A stretch of DNA of 64,000 nucleotides from the NCBI GenBank assembly GCA_963752815.1, contig CAVVZI010000007.1, positions 102,980-166,979 on the forward strand. The letters are read 5' to 3'. Below, piece by piece: positions 38,201-46,200 of this stretch; position 1 is the first letter of the stretch, and each line of letters begins with the position of its first letter. The DNA comes from Sva-07 sp963752815 (GTDB taxonomy: Bacteria; Actinomycetota; Acidimicrobiia; Acidimicrobiales; Ilumatobacteraceae). The notes below the pieces were generated by a model. That model worked only from the letters and a program-made list of their open reading frames with translations, searched no databases and was not told the origin of the DNA. A program made the position numbers and the translations under genes.

Positions 38201-39603
38201 GCCTCGGCAGCCGTGGTCGCCAGGTGCGAACCGGGCAACGGCGACACGACCGAGCGGGTGTGCGGCAACCATTTCACCCAGCCGCTCAGCGCCCGATCAC
38301 CGACCGCGGCGACGATCGTGACGTCTTCGGGGCTGTGCAGGCACGCCGCCTGGATCACCATCGACGAAGCCACACCGTTGACCGCGTCGTCGGGGCCGTG
38401 CAGCCCCACCACCCCACAGTCGGCGAGGTCGACGGTGATCGGCACGCCGTGCACCAGGTCGAGCCCGTCGAGGGCCAACGTCGCCTCGGCCCGGAGATCG
38501 TCGTCGCCGCCACGTGGCAGTTCGGGCGTGAACGAGGTGGGCAGCGTTCCCAGGCCCGTTCGGAGCACGAGGAAGTCCGGGCTGTCGCGGCTGCGGGCCC
38601 ACAGATCGACGGTGCGCAGCTCGGCGCGGCGGGCCAGCTCCGCGAGGTCTGGTGCGGTCCGGACCCGCTCGATGCGTTCGGCTTCGACCAGCGCGTCGAG
38701 TTCGCCGCGCCACTCCACGATGCGCTCGCGATACGTCGCCAGCTCGTCCCGGAATCGCTTGCGCCCCGAACGCTTGTCGTCGACCGACGTGGCGATCATC
38801 ACGAGCGGTGACATCAGCGTCAGCGCCAGGAACTGCACCTGGCGGGAGAACGCGAAAAGGGTCAGCCCGGCGGCGAGTGGAGCGAGCACGGCGAGCATCT
38901 TGAAACCGCGCTGGTCGCCGCGCTCGGGGATCGGTCCGAGCTCGGGCGGCTGTATCTCCGAGACGACCGGTGGCCGATACGGGGTTCGCTGGAACTCGAT
39001 CTGACCGAGCTGGTCGAGCCGCTCCCCCTCGGCTCGGACGAACCGGCGGAACGACAGCCGGGTGCCCCCGAGAGCGATGACGTCGGTCTCGCGCGTCACG
39101 GTCGGTTCCGTGATCGACCGGTCGTTGACCGTCACCCCGTTCTGTGCGTCGGCCAGCGGCGTGATCGTGACGGTCCAATCCGCGTCCACCGTGATGCGGG
39201 CGTGGCGGCGCGACACGGTCGAATCGGTCAGCCGGATGTCGGCCTCGTCGTCCCGGCCGAGCTCGTAGGTGCCGGGCAGCAGGATGTAGCTCGACCCGGC
39301 GTCCGGACCGGCCAGGGCATCGACCGTCACCGCCTGCGCGGGGATCGGCCGTACGGGGCGCACGGCGCGGGGCGGGCCGACGATAAGTTCGTCGCCCGAC
39401 ACGATGCCCACCGCACCGACCGTCGCCGTCGGTTCGAGCACGGAACCGGTGCGGATCAAGGTGATCGATGGCATCGCTTCGGCACGCCCGAGTTGGCGCG
39501 ACAAGGCGCGGGCGAGGTCGTTGACCGTGTGCGTCGTCTCGACATCGACGACGAGGTCGTCGGGCTCGCCGTCGAGCGGTCGGACGCGCAGGATCAGTTC
39601 CAT
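35185..39603 (-). CDS. FHA-fused EccC/EssC-like type VII secretion ATPase (FtsK/SpoIIIE family)
   Basis: 1,472 residues, intact. The N-terminus has a ubiquitin-like segment (about 1-78: HTVNDLARALSRQLG, SGDELIVG) and an FHA domain (about 100-190: YELGRDDEADI, STVSRRHARITV). Two membrane spans (about 235-272) follow, then three ATPase domains. Their P-loops are GGTSGAGKS (about 660), FGAGGAGKTT (about 1004) and GPPRSGRST (about 1294; Arg replaces Lys). Domain 1 has VIIVDEFATL and LVLATQRPSG. FHA-TM-TM-ATPase x3 is the layout of Firmicute EssC, whereas mycobacterial EccC lacks FHA. EssC/EccC motors drive export of WXG100-type substrates. Chromosome-segregating FtsK is excluded by the triple ATPase and the lack of a gamma domain. 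A 102-base divergent gap separates it from the PH-like gene. Confidence 0.92.
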   Translation of the reverse strand: MELILRVRPLDGEPDDLVVDVETTHTVNDLARALSRQLGRAEAMPSITLIRTGSVLEPTATVGAVGIVSGDELIVGPPRAVRPVRPIPAQAVTVDALAGPDAGSSYILLPGTYELGRDDEADIRLTDSTVSRRHARITVDADWTVTITPLADAQNGVTVNDRSITEPTVTRETDVIALGGTRLSFRRFVRAEGERLDQLGQIEFQRTPYRPPVVSEIQPPELGPIPERGDQRGFKMLAVLAPLAAGLTLFAFSRQVQFLALTLMSPLVMIATSVDDKRSGRKRFRDELATYRERIVEWRGELDALVEAERIERVRTAPDLAELARRAELRTVDLWARSRDSPDFLVLRTGLGTLPTSFTPELPRGGDDDLRAEATLALDGLDLVHGVPITVDLADCGVVGLHGPDDAVNGVASSMVIQAACLHSPEDVTIVAAVGDRALSGWVKWLPHTRSVVSPLPGSHLATTAAEADTVLNRLLEVVEFRRAGNEREVAARRWPWIVAVLDARLGPDPAGVARLLDQCPDVGISVIWLADTAAEVPRQATKILVTRLAPGAALVGTLWSTDPEVPDREVDVEQLRSDVADRVARALAPIRDASTASLATSIPRTAPLLDVLGVGMPSPDWVTEHWLADTGYGLGFPIGMGVDGPFWLDLVQDGPHTLIGGTSGAGKSELLQSMVAALAVHHSPTRLNFLFVDYKGGASSTVFGVLPHTVGYVTNLDAELSLRALTSLRAELNRRMRVMEGRAKDLAEMLEVAPDEAPASLVIIVDEFATLVKEVPEFVAGVVDIAQRGRSLGIHLVLATQRPSGSVNENILANTNLRISLRMLDRPESTAVIGSPEAADIPVPLKGRGYARLGPSSLLAFQSAFGGATLTTEETVQPVLVAPFIRTDDSPKAPPPAAVGSGGVQGGTGGHGKKVSTTHLDAVITAVSSAAASLTLPEPIRPWREVLPELVTIDDVLADPRAELAHRYPGRVIGVGMIDAPERQDQYPALVDLEETGGWLVFGAGGAGKTTVLRTIAVSAAAAGGPDQVVLLGLDFASRGLGALASLAQVVDVATGDDLEAVTRHLAVLSDELQRRRRMLADAHAEHLTAYNERHDPLPRIVLLVDGFGGFMSTFGDTSRGGGGMSSAVPLESWIERLVTIVVDGRQVGIHTVITADRRNAVPARIHAAVGSRLIMRHADENGYNEHGISSTRAKQLDLSPGRGLWDGGATVQIAAVSRDPSARGQGDAIADFASLLGSAAPCVLASHPLGDDVPVERLGNVPSAPLHVPLGVADISGAPVVVDLTWSNLTVAGPPRSGRSTVLDTAAAALASTHEVWAVGPSSSPIDLELVHDGAIGKPDDLAPVLERLANLLVLGTAGRPRVLLVDDLDRLDDPTLNPLWDQLADHDDFRMIATIENRSMTGYTASGMLNLARRSRRVLILRPDDAGDFLQMTGIKPPIRPGLAMPPGRGVLVADREPTVMQVARRAVG

Positions 39604-39705
39604 CGGACCCCCGCAGTGTCGCAGATGGCCAAGCCGATGCGACGTCCGATCCGACGGCCGCTCGCCTGCTCGGCCGAGTCCGGATGCCGCCGGTACGATC
39701 GGGCC

Positions 39706-40245
39706 GTGCGCGTGTTCCCCGTCGGCGGCTTCTTTCTCCGGCTCGGGCAGGCGGCACTCGGGTTCATCGCCGTGCTCGTGGCACTCGGATCGGCGACGAT
39801 CCCGTCCGGCCCTGCCAAAGTGGCCGGCATCGTCACGGCCGTGCTGATCCTGGCGGGCGCGGCGTACCTGATCCGGTCGATGCATCGCCAGGCGATCGTC
39901 GTCGACGGCAACCGCCTCGGCTGGCGGCGGGGACTCACGTCGAAGATCGTCGGCTGGACCGACCTCGCCGACGTCGAAGGGGCGACCAAGGCCAAGGTGT
40001 CCACGACCGTCACCAAGGACCGCAAGGTCGACACGATCCTGTGGACCCGTCGCGGTGGGCTGCAGGGCTTCAACGCCGTCCTGCTCCGTCGGCAGCTGCC
40101 GGCAGACCTCCGGCGGCAACTCGACACCGCGGCCGGCAGCACGGAGCCGCTCCATCCGTTCATCGTGCCGTTCTCCGCGCTGTCCGACGAGGGCCGCACG
40201 GTGATCGGCGATCTGCTCGCGGCTCGCGGCCTGCTCACGGGCTGA
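39706..40245 (+). CDS. Small membrane protein with PH-like domain
   Basis: 179 residues with a GTG start. Two closely spaced membrane spans (RLGQAALGFIAVLVALGSA and VAGIVTAVLILAGAAYLI) are followed by a bacterial PH-like domain of beta strands (AIVVDGNRLGWRRGLTSKIV and WTDLADVEGATKAK). The C-terminus (STEPLHPFIVPFSALSDEGR) is a typical ending for this group. Function is unknown. It is divergent from the EccC-like gene and convergent with the putative immunity gene (13 bases between stops). Confidence 0.7.
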   Translation: MRVFPVGGFFLRLGQAALGFIAVLVALGSATIPSGPAKVAGIVTAVLILAGAAYLIRSMHRQAIVVDGNRLGWRRGLTSKIVGWTDLADVEGATKAKVSTTVTKDRKVDTILWTRRGGLQGFNAVLLRRQLPADLRRQLDTAAGSTEPLHPFIVPFSALSDEGRTVIGDLLAARGLLTG

Positions 40246-40258
40246 ACGGCTCGCCGCC

Positions 40259-40724
40259 TCACCCGTCCGGGAACAGCTCGGCGTGACGGATGTACGACGT
40301 GTTCCCGCAGGTCGGACATGTCGTCGAGAACTGGTGCGCCCGTTGCCGCTCCACGGTGACCACCGGCATGCCACCATCGGGAACCGCTACCAGATGATTG
40401 TTGGCGCACACGAGGCACTGGACGTCACCGAGTTCACAGAACAACCCGGCTTCGAGGGCCGCAGAAAGATCGTCGCCTGCGCGGGACCGGTGGTCGAGTT
40501 CCTCGAGATCGGTGCCGTCCGACCAGTGCACGACCCCGAAGTACCGGTCGACCCTCAGCTTCATCGGATAGTCGAGGATCGCCCGACGCGCCCGCGGATG
40601 GTCGAATACCGCGCTGTCCTTGCGGAAGTCGTAGCCGTGAACGTTCGGCCGATTCGTCGGCCGGGATCTCTTCTCCTGCGGAAAAGTACGTCACGGCTCG
40701 ATTGTCGATGGACGATCGATTCAC
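40259..40724 (-). CDS. Candidate immunity protein for the RHS toxin, Cys-rich (one frameshift)
   Basis: The gene directly follows the RHS gene: its GTG at 40724 overlaps the RHS stop as GTGA, the arrangement typical of toxin-immunity pairs. The first 30 residues (NRSSIDNRAVTYFSAGEE) and the rest (HGYDFRKDSAVFDHPRARRA, then YPMKLRVDRYFGVVHWSDGT) are in different frames, joined by one indel near 40640-40660; about 154 residues in all. The conservative alternative is a 101-residue protein from the ATG at 40564. The C-terminal half has two CxxC motifs (CLVCANN and CPTCGN) that could bind zinc. No family is recognised; the immunity role is inferred from position. Confidence 0.6.
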
Positions 40725-43700
40725 GATCCAGGTCCGATCGGATCCATCTTGATGGACGTGCGGGCGAGGTACTCACCCTCGTTCGCTCCCGCGAGCGTCT
40801 GCGGCAGCAGACTGTCACGAGGGACCTCGCCTCGGTACACCACGCCCTCCTTGCCGGCGAAGTACGCCGCACGGTCAGGATCGGTCGTGACCGACACCAT
40901 CGTGCGCCTCCCGCTGACGTCGGCGATGTCATCGGGGAAAGCTGAGTGCGCCTCGACATAGTCGCCCTCCGATCCCCACGTCTGTACGGCGCGATCGTGA
41001 GCGGCATCCGAGTAATGCTGGGCGACGTCGACGTCGCCGCCACTCTCCATGTACGCCGCACGACCGGCATCGCTCATCATCAGCCCGGTGTCCCCCTGAA
41101 TCTGGATCTCGTTACCAAATCTCGTGCCGCGGTAGACGGTCATGGTGTCGGGCTGGCCGGCGCCGCCGGTGCCACCGCCAGCGTGGGAGGTCGGGGTGTC
41201 GAGCGTGGGCGGGTCGTTGGAGAAGTGATGGTTCGCCGTGCCGGCAGCGCCGCCTCCGAGCGCCTTCACGCCGGCCTGACCCCAGTCGACCGTGCCGTCG
41301 CCGGTGAGTGCCTGCGTGGTCACGTCGGCCGCTCCGTCGGTCACGGCACCGGACACGAACGCCTGGCCACCGGTCTTGATCAGCGGTTGCAGGTTGTGTC
41401 CGACACCGCCCGTGACACCACCGACGAGGCTGTTGACCCCGACGCTGCGCCAGTCGATCGGCTCGCCGCTGACCGCCTGGGTCGCCAGGTCGCCGCCGCC
41501 CCCGAGTGCCGCACCCGTGAGCACGGATCGGGTGAGGCTGGGCGCCGCTCCACCGAACCCACCCCCGATGCCACCGGAGATGCCGCCGATGACACCGCCG
41601 ATCGCGACCGATCGCGGGTCGAAGTTGCCCGTGGCGAAACCGACCCCGGCCGACGTGCCGACGCCGATGAGGATGCCGACACCGAACGCCTGGCCGCCCG
41701 GCACGAAGAGGAGCCCGACGCCCAGCGCCGTCACGCCGACCATGGCGAGGGTGCCCCACGGGTCTTCCTTGATGGCCTCCCACGCCTGGCCGAGCCGACC
41801 CTGCTCCTCGCGCTCGCGGATCGCGTCGTACTCCTCCTTCGACACCGGCCGGAGCCCGGTCGGGTCGACGAAGTTGACCGGGTCCTGCCAGGCGTAGGTG
41901 TAGGCGCTGGCGCCGCCGTTCGATCCCGGCACCGTCATCAGCGGATCGGTCGACAGGAACTGGCGGCTGCGCGGGTCGTACACGCGAGCGCCGAGGATCG
42001 TCATGCCGCCGACGTGCAGGCCAGCCGGTTGGTCGCCACGCTGGCGACCCCACGACCCGTCGTCGGAGCGCCACGAGATCGATCCGGCGTTGACGATGCG
42101 GACGTCGCCGACCAAGTTGGGTTGACCGGTCAGCGGGTCGTAGCTGATCGCCTGACCGTTGACGCGCTGCGGGCGACCGACGGCGTCGAGGTCGATGTGC
42201 ACGTGCGACGTGTCGCCGGCAGCCGTGGTGCGGCGGATCTCGACCAGCTGGTCGATCGCGTTCCATCCGTACTCGGTGACCGTGCCGTCCGGCTCGATCT
42301 CGACGGACCGGCGTCCGGCGGCGTCGTAGTCGATCTCGGTGGTGCCGAGGCCGGCGACCGTGATCGAACGCACCCGGCCGGCCCCGTCGTACACGAACTC
42401 GCGCGTCCCGTTCGGCCCGATCTCTCGTGACACGAGCCCGTCGTCGCCGTACTCGTACGAGGTCGGTGCCCGATCGGGCGGAGCGATCTCGGCGAGACGG
42501 CCGGCCTCGTCGTAGCGATACACGCTGCCGTCGGGGCCGATGAGCAGACGACCGGCCGGATCGCGCACGATCTCCGAGGCCGGCAGGCGGAACTCACCGG
42601 CCTCACCGTCGGTCACCCCGACGATACGGCCGCGAACGTCACGCTCGATGACCGTGCGAACGCCGGTCTGGCTCGTGACGGCGACCGTCCAGCCGTCTGC
42701 ATCGCGTTCGATCGTGCTCGTACCCGTCGAATCGGTGATCTGCGTGATGCGGTCGTTGTCGTCCCAGAGGAACTCCGTGAACAGCCCGGTCAGCGGAGCC
42801 ACCGCGGCCGACATGCGACCGGCGAGGTCGTAGGTGTACGAACCCAACACCGTGCCGTCGAGGGCGGTGCGCTCGACCTCTCGCCCGGCGGCGTCGAGGG
42901 TGCGGTCCCAGCCGTCGTCGCCCCGGCGGACACCGGTCACGAAGCCCATCGCACTGCGCACGACGTCGGTGGTGACGCCGACGGGGTCGGTGGTCGTCGT
43001 GACGCGTCCGGCGAGGTCGTAACCCCAGGTGGTGGTGCGGTCGCCCGGCATCGTCTGACCGACGAGGCGGCCACGCTCGTCGTAGGAGTAGGTGCTGAGT
43101 GCGCCGGCGGCGTCAGTGGCCGAACGCAGGAGGCCGCGCTCGTCCCACTCGAATTGTGTCTGGACCCCGGTGGGATCGACGGCACGGAGCAGGCGGCCCG
43201 CCGGATCGCGTTCCAGTCGGGTCTCTCCGTGTTCCGTGCGGAAGCCGGCCATGCGACGGTGTTCGTCCCAGATCATCTCGACGTGGTCGTCACCGTCGAT
43301 CGACGTGATCTGGCCGCGCTCGTCGAGTTCCAGTTCGCGGCGCACCCCATCGGTCCCCGTCACCGCGATGCACCGGCCGGCGGCGTCGTACTCGAAGCTC
43401 TCCGTGCGACCGGCCGGGCTCGTCCGGGAGATCAGTCGACCGGCCGGGCTGTACGAGCGGGTCGCACGACCACCGGTCGGATCGGTGACGGCGACGACAC
43501 GGCCGTACTGGTCGATGTCGGTCGCCCAGGTACGTCCGTCGGGGCCGGTGACGGTCGCCACCTCGCCGTTCGGATGGTACGTCCAGGCGGTGACCGTGCC
43601 GTCTGGCGCCACCGACCGGATGGTGCGCCCGAGTACGTCGACGTCCCGCCGCGTCACGCGACCGTCGGGATCGATGAACTCGACGAGCCGGCCCTCGACG

Positions 43701-45685
43701 TCGTAGCCCTTGTACAGCGTGCCGCCCGCGGGGTCGCTGGCCGAGACCAGACGTCCGACCTCGTCGAACTCGTTGCGGTACGCCGCTCCGTCGGGGGCCA
43801 CGACGGCGGTGACGTCACCGAGCACGTCGTACTCGTACGTCGCCGTCGAGCCCAGTCCGTCGGTGATCGTCGCCATCGCTCCGTGCGGTCCGAACGTGGC
43901 GGACCACGGCACACCACCGGGCTCGATCCCACCGTTGATCCGTCCGGCCGGGGTGTGCGAGTACATCGACACCGCATCGGCGCGCTCGCTGCGCACAACC
44001 CGGCCGTGCTCGTAGTCGAGCGTCGTGGACACGCCGGCCGCGTCGATGAGGCGCACGAGAAGACCGGCGGCGTCGAATTCGAACGAGATGGTGGCGCCGT
44101 TGCCGTCGACCACCCGTGACAGCTGGCCGTCGCTGTCCCACTCGAGCACTTGCACGACACCGTCGGCATCGGTGATCCGCGTCGGTCGCCCTGCGGCGTC
44201 GAGCACCGCGGTCGCGGTGCTCCCGTCGGGGCCGATGACCGTGACGGGCGTGCGATGGACGCCCTCGTACTCGAATGTCGTCGTGGCGCCGGTGCGGTCG
44301 GTGTCGGTCAGCGGACGACCCAACTCGTCCCACGTCCACGACTGGCTGAGGCCGTCGGGGTCGTGGCGGGTGAGCAGGTCGCCGGTGACGTCGTCGAAGT
44401 CGTATCGCCATTCGGCGCCCGACTTGCTGACGACCCGGACGGCACGGTCGGAGTCGTCGTAGGTGATCCGCATCGCCGAGCCGTCGACGTCGATGACCGC
44501 GGTCAGGTTGCCACGGGCGTCGTGCACCATCGCCTGTCGGACCCCGCGCTGGTCGGCGATCACGGTGGCGCCTGGAACCTGGTAGGTGTAGTCCGTGATC
44601 CGCCCGAACGGGCTCGTCTGGCGGACGACCCTGCCGGCGTCGTCGTACTCGTTGACAAAGGCGGCGACACCGTCGTTGTCGACGACCGAGAGGAGCAGGT
44701 TGCCGTCCCACGTGTAGTGCAGGTCGCCGGCCACCGTCGACACGGATCGCAAGTGGCCGGATTCGTGGCGCGTGTACCTGACGGTGCGGCCGTCGGAGGC
44801 GGTGAGCGAGGAGATCAGATCGCCGTCCCACGCAATCGTCACCGACCGCCCGGAGAACCGTTCGTCGAGCCGGCTGATCCGCCCGCCGGTCCGTTCGGCA
44901 TCGACACGGGCAACCCCCGCATCCCAGCCGGCGAGTGCACCCGTCGGGTCGAACCGCAGGCGGCGCTCGTGGTCGAGATGGACGATCGCCTCGCCGTCAT
45001 CGTTCAGTTCGAGACGGTCGCAGCGTCGGCTGTCGGTGCGCCATGTGCCCGCTCCCGCGGCGTCGACGCCGTCGGGCACGAACGTGATCGCCGCACCGTC
45101 GTGGATGCGCACGACGATCCGCTCGCCGTCGCGCTCGAGCACTGCGTCGAGGGCCGACGACCATCCTTGCCCGAACACCCCATCACGGTCGGCGACGACC
45201 GAGTTGTAGGTGCGCACGATGTTGAGCGCGCCCGCCACCGACGGGAACGTCAGGTCGGTGTCCTGGTGGATCATGTTGCCGTTGGCGGCGCAGATGGGGT
45301 CGTCGACGAAGCCCGACGTCTGCGGGATGCCCACGATCGACACGGGGTCGAACACGACGGGAGCAGGCGGAGTACCAACACCCTTGGCAGCCAACGCCGC
45401 CGCCAGCGAGGCATCGGAGATGGTGATCGGTCCGCCGTCGTGGTTGTCGGCAGCCAGCAGTTCATCGTGCACCGTCTGGACGAAGAGCTCGTTCTCCCCC
45501 ATGTTGTCGAGGAGGGTGGCGAGCGCCGCCAGAGCGGGGACGTTCACGTAGCCCTCGCATGCGGCGATCGTGCTCGCCGACAGGCTGGCGACCGAGGCTT
45601 GGGCGGTCTCGGCGCTCCGGCGCGCCGCCTTCACCCCATCGATGAAGGCTTTGAGCTTGGCGGGGTCGGCGGACGTCGTGGACAT
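40721..45685 (-). CDS. RHS-repeat polymorphic toxin with putative ADP-ribosyltransferase C-terminus
   Basis: 1,654 residues, intact. The N-terminus (about 1-110) is helical without a signal peptide (LKAFIDGVKAARRSAETAQA), as expected for a WXG/LXG-type export domain. Residues 125-165 show the RHS entry (DPICAANGNMIHQDTDLTFP). A long run of YD repeats follows to the core hallmark YDPRSRQFLSTDPL (about 1235) and DPVNFVDPTGL. A Gly/Ala-rich hydrophobic segment precedes the toxin tip (about 1510-1654): MTVYRGTRFG, MVSVTTDPDRAAYFAGKEG and NEGEYLART. This R / S-x-T / E-x-E pattern matches the R-S-E class of ADP-ribosyltransferases (inference from motifs). It follows WXG-like genes and precedes a candidate immunity gene. 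Confidence 0.88.
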   Translation of the reverse strand: MSTTSADPAKLKAFIDGVKAARRSAETAQASVASLSASTIAACEGYVNVPALAALATLLDNMGENELFVQTVHDELLAADNHDGGPITISDASLAAALAAKGVGTPPAPVVFDPVSIVGIPQTSGFVDDPICAANGNMIHQDTDLTFPSVAGALNIVRTYNSVVADRDGVFGQGWSSALDAVLERDGERIVVRIHDGAAITFVPDGVDAAGAGTWRTDSRRCDRLELNDDGEAIVHLDHERRLRFDPTGALAGWDAGVARVDAERTGGRISRLDERFSGRSVTIAWDGDLISSLTASDGRTVRYTRHESGHLRSVSTVAGDLHYTWDGNLLLSVVDNDGVAAFVNEYDDAGRVVRQTSPFGRITDYTYQVPGATVIADQRGVRQAMVHDARGNLTAVIDVDGSAMRITYDDSDRAVRVVSKSGAEWRYDFDDVTGDLLTRHDPDGLSQSWTWDELGRPLTDTDRTGATTTFEYEGVHRTPVTVIGPDGSTATAVLDAAGRPTRITDADGVVQVLEWDSDGQLSRVVDGNGATISFEFDAAGLLVRLIDAAGVSTTLDYEHGRVVRSERADAVSMYSHTPAGRINGGIEPGGVPWSATFGPHGAMATITDGLGSTATYEYDVLGDVTAVVAPDGAAYRNEFDEVGRLVSASDPAGGTLYKGYDVEGRLVEFIDPDGRVTRRDVDVLGRTIRSVAPDGTVTAWTYHPNGEVATVTGPDGRTWATDIDQYGRVVAVTDPTGGRATRSYSPAGRLISRTSPAGRTESFEYDAAGRCIAVTGTDGVRRELELDERGQITSIDGDDHVEMIWDEHRRMAGFRTEHGETRLERDPAGRLLRAVDPTGVQTQFEWDERGLLRSATDAAGALSTYSYDERGRLVGQTMPGDRTTTWGYDLAGRVTTTTDPVGVTTDVVRSAMGFVTGVRRGDDGWDRTLDAAGREVERTALDGTVLGSYTYDLAGRMSAAVAPLTGLFTEFLWDDNDRITQITDSTGTSTIERDADGWTVAVTSQTGVRTVIERDVRGRIVGVTDGEAGEFRLPASEIVRDPAGRLLIGPDGSVYRYDEAGRLAEIAPPDRAPTSYEYGDDGLVSREIGPNGTREFVYDGAGRVRSITVAGLGTTEIDYDAAGRRSVEIEPDGTVTEYGWNAIDQLVEIRRTTAAGDTSHVHIDLDAVGRPQRVNGQAISYDPLTGQPNLVGDVRIVNAGSISWRSDDGSWGRQRGDQPAGLHVGGMTILGARVYDPRSRQFLSTDPLMTVPGSNGGASAYTYAWQDPVNFVDPTGLRPVSKEEYDAIREREEQGRLGQAWEAIKEDPWGTLAMVGVTALGVGLLFVPGGQAFGVGILIGVGTSAGVGFATGNFDPRSVAIGGVIGGISGGIGGGFGGAAPSLTRSVLTGAALGGGGDLATQAVSGEPIDWRSVGVNSLVGGVTGGVGHNLQPLIKTGGQAFVSGAVTDGAADVTTQALTGDGTVDWGQAGVKALGGGAAGTANHHFSNDPPTLDTPTSHAGGGTGGAGQPDTMTVYRGTRFGNEIQIQGDTGLMMSDAGRAAYMESGGDVDVAQHYSDAAHDRAVQTWGSEGDYVEAHSAFPDDIADVSGRRTMVSVTTDPDRAAYFAGKEGVVYRGEVPRDSLLPQTLAGANEGEYLARTSIKMDPIGPGS

Positions 45686-45689
45686 GGGA

Positions 45690-46130
45690 TCAGTACCTCG
45701 TGAGGGAGCCGGTCGCGTAGAAACCGGGAGATTTGGGAACGTCGATGGTGGGTGGTTCGGGCGGCAGGTCGTCGTGGCCGACGATGCCGCCCCAGATGTC
45801 CTCGACGAGGTTGCGGTCGTCTTCGACCCGCTTGACCTCGCGGGCGAAGTTGATCGAGTTCTGCTCGTTCATCGCCTCCGCCCAACGAGCCGCCCACTGT
45901 TCGGCGGCGAGATAGAGGTCGTTGGCGATGCCGAAGGCCGTCTGGTTCTCGGCGTCGATGCGCTGCCCGAACTGCGTGCCGTACGCGCCGAGCCAGTCGG
46001 TGAGCGCGGCGGCTGCCTTGTCGTGGCGGTTGATCCGCAGGTCGTTCAGCGTGTCGGCGAGCGACCAGAGCCGCCGCGCCAACTGCAGGCTGGCGACGTA
46101 GTCGAACCGAATGTCATCGGCAGCATCCAT
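45690..46130 (-). CDS. Helical WXG-like partner protein upstream of the RHS toxin
   Basis: 146 residues, predicted mostly alpha-helical, with no signal peptide. A turn motif DWLGAYGTQFGQR lies between two long helices, similar to WXG/LXG proteins, and a Trp-rich second helix (AAEQWAARWAEAMNEQNS) follows. The C-terminus ends in a Pro-rich tail (PPEPPTIDVPKSPGF). It ends 4 bases before the RHS start, so it is probably an adaptor or chaperone that pairs with the RHS N-terminal helical domain for export. No named family is recognised. Confidence 0.65.
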   Translation of the reverse strand: MDAADDIRFDYVASLQLARRLWSLADTLNDLRINRHDKAAAALTDWLGAYGTQFGQRIDAENQTAFGIANDLYLAAEQWAARWAEAMNEQNSINFAREVKRVEDDRNLVEDIWGGIVGHDDLPPEPPTIDVPKSPGFYATGSLTRY

Positions 46131-46200
46131 CGTTCAGACCGTCCTCTCTCATCGTGTTTCGACTCGTCGTGTGGGTGGCTCGGTGGCGTCGGACGGACGC

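Noticed and set aside
35185..39603. FtsK/SpoIIIE chromosome translocase
   Set aside because: Three ATPase domains, N-terminal FHA, two membrane spans and no gamma domain fit EccC/EssC instead.
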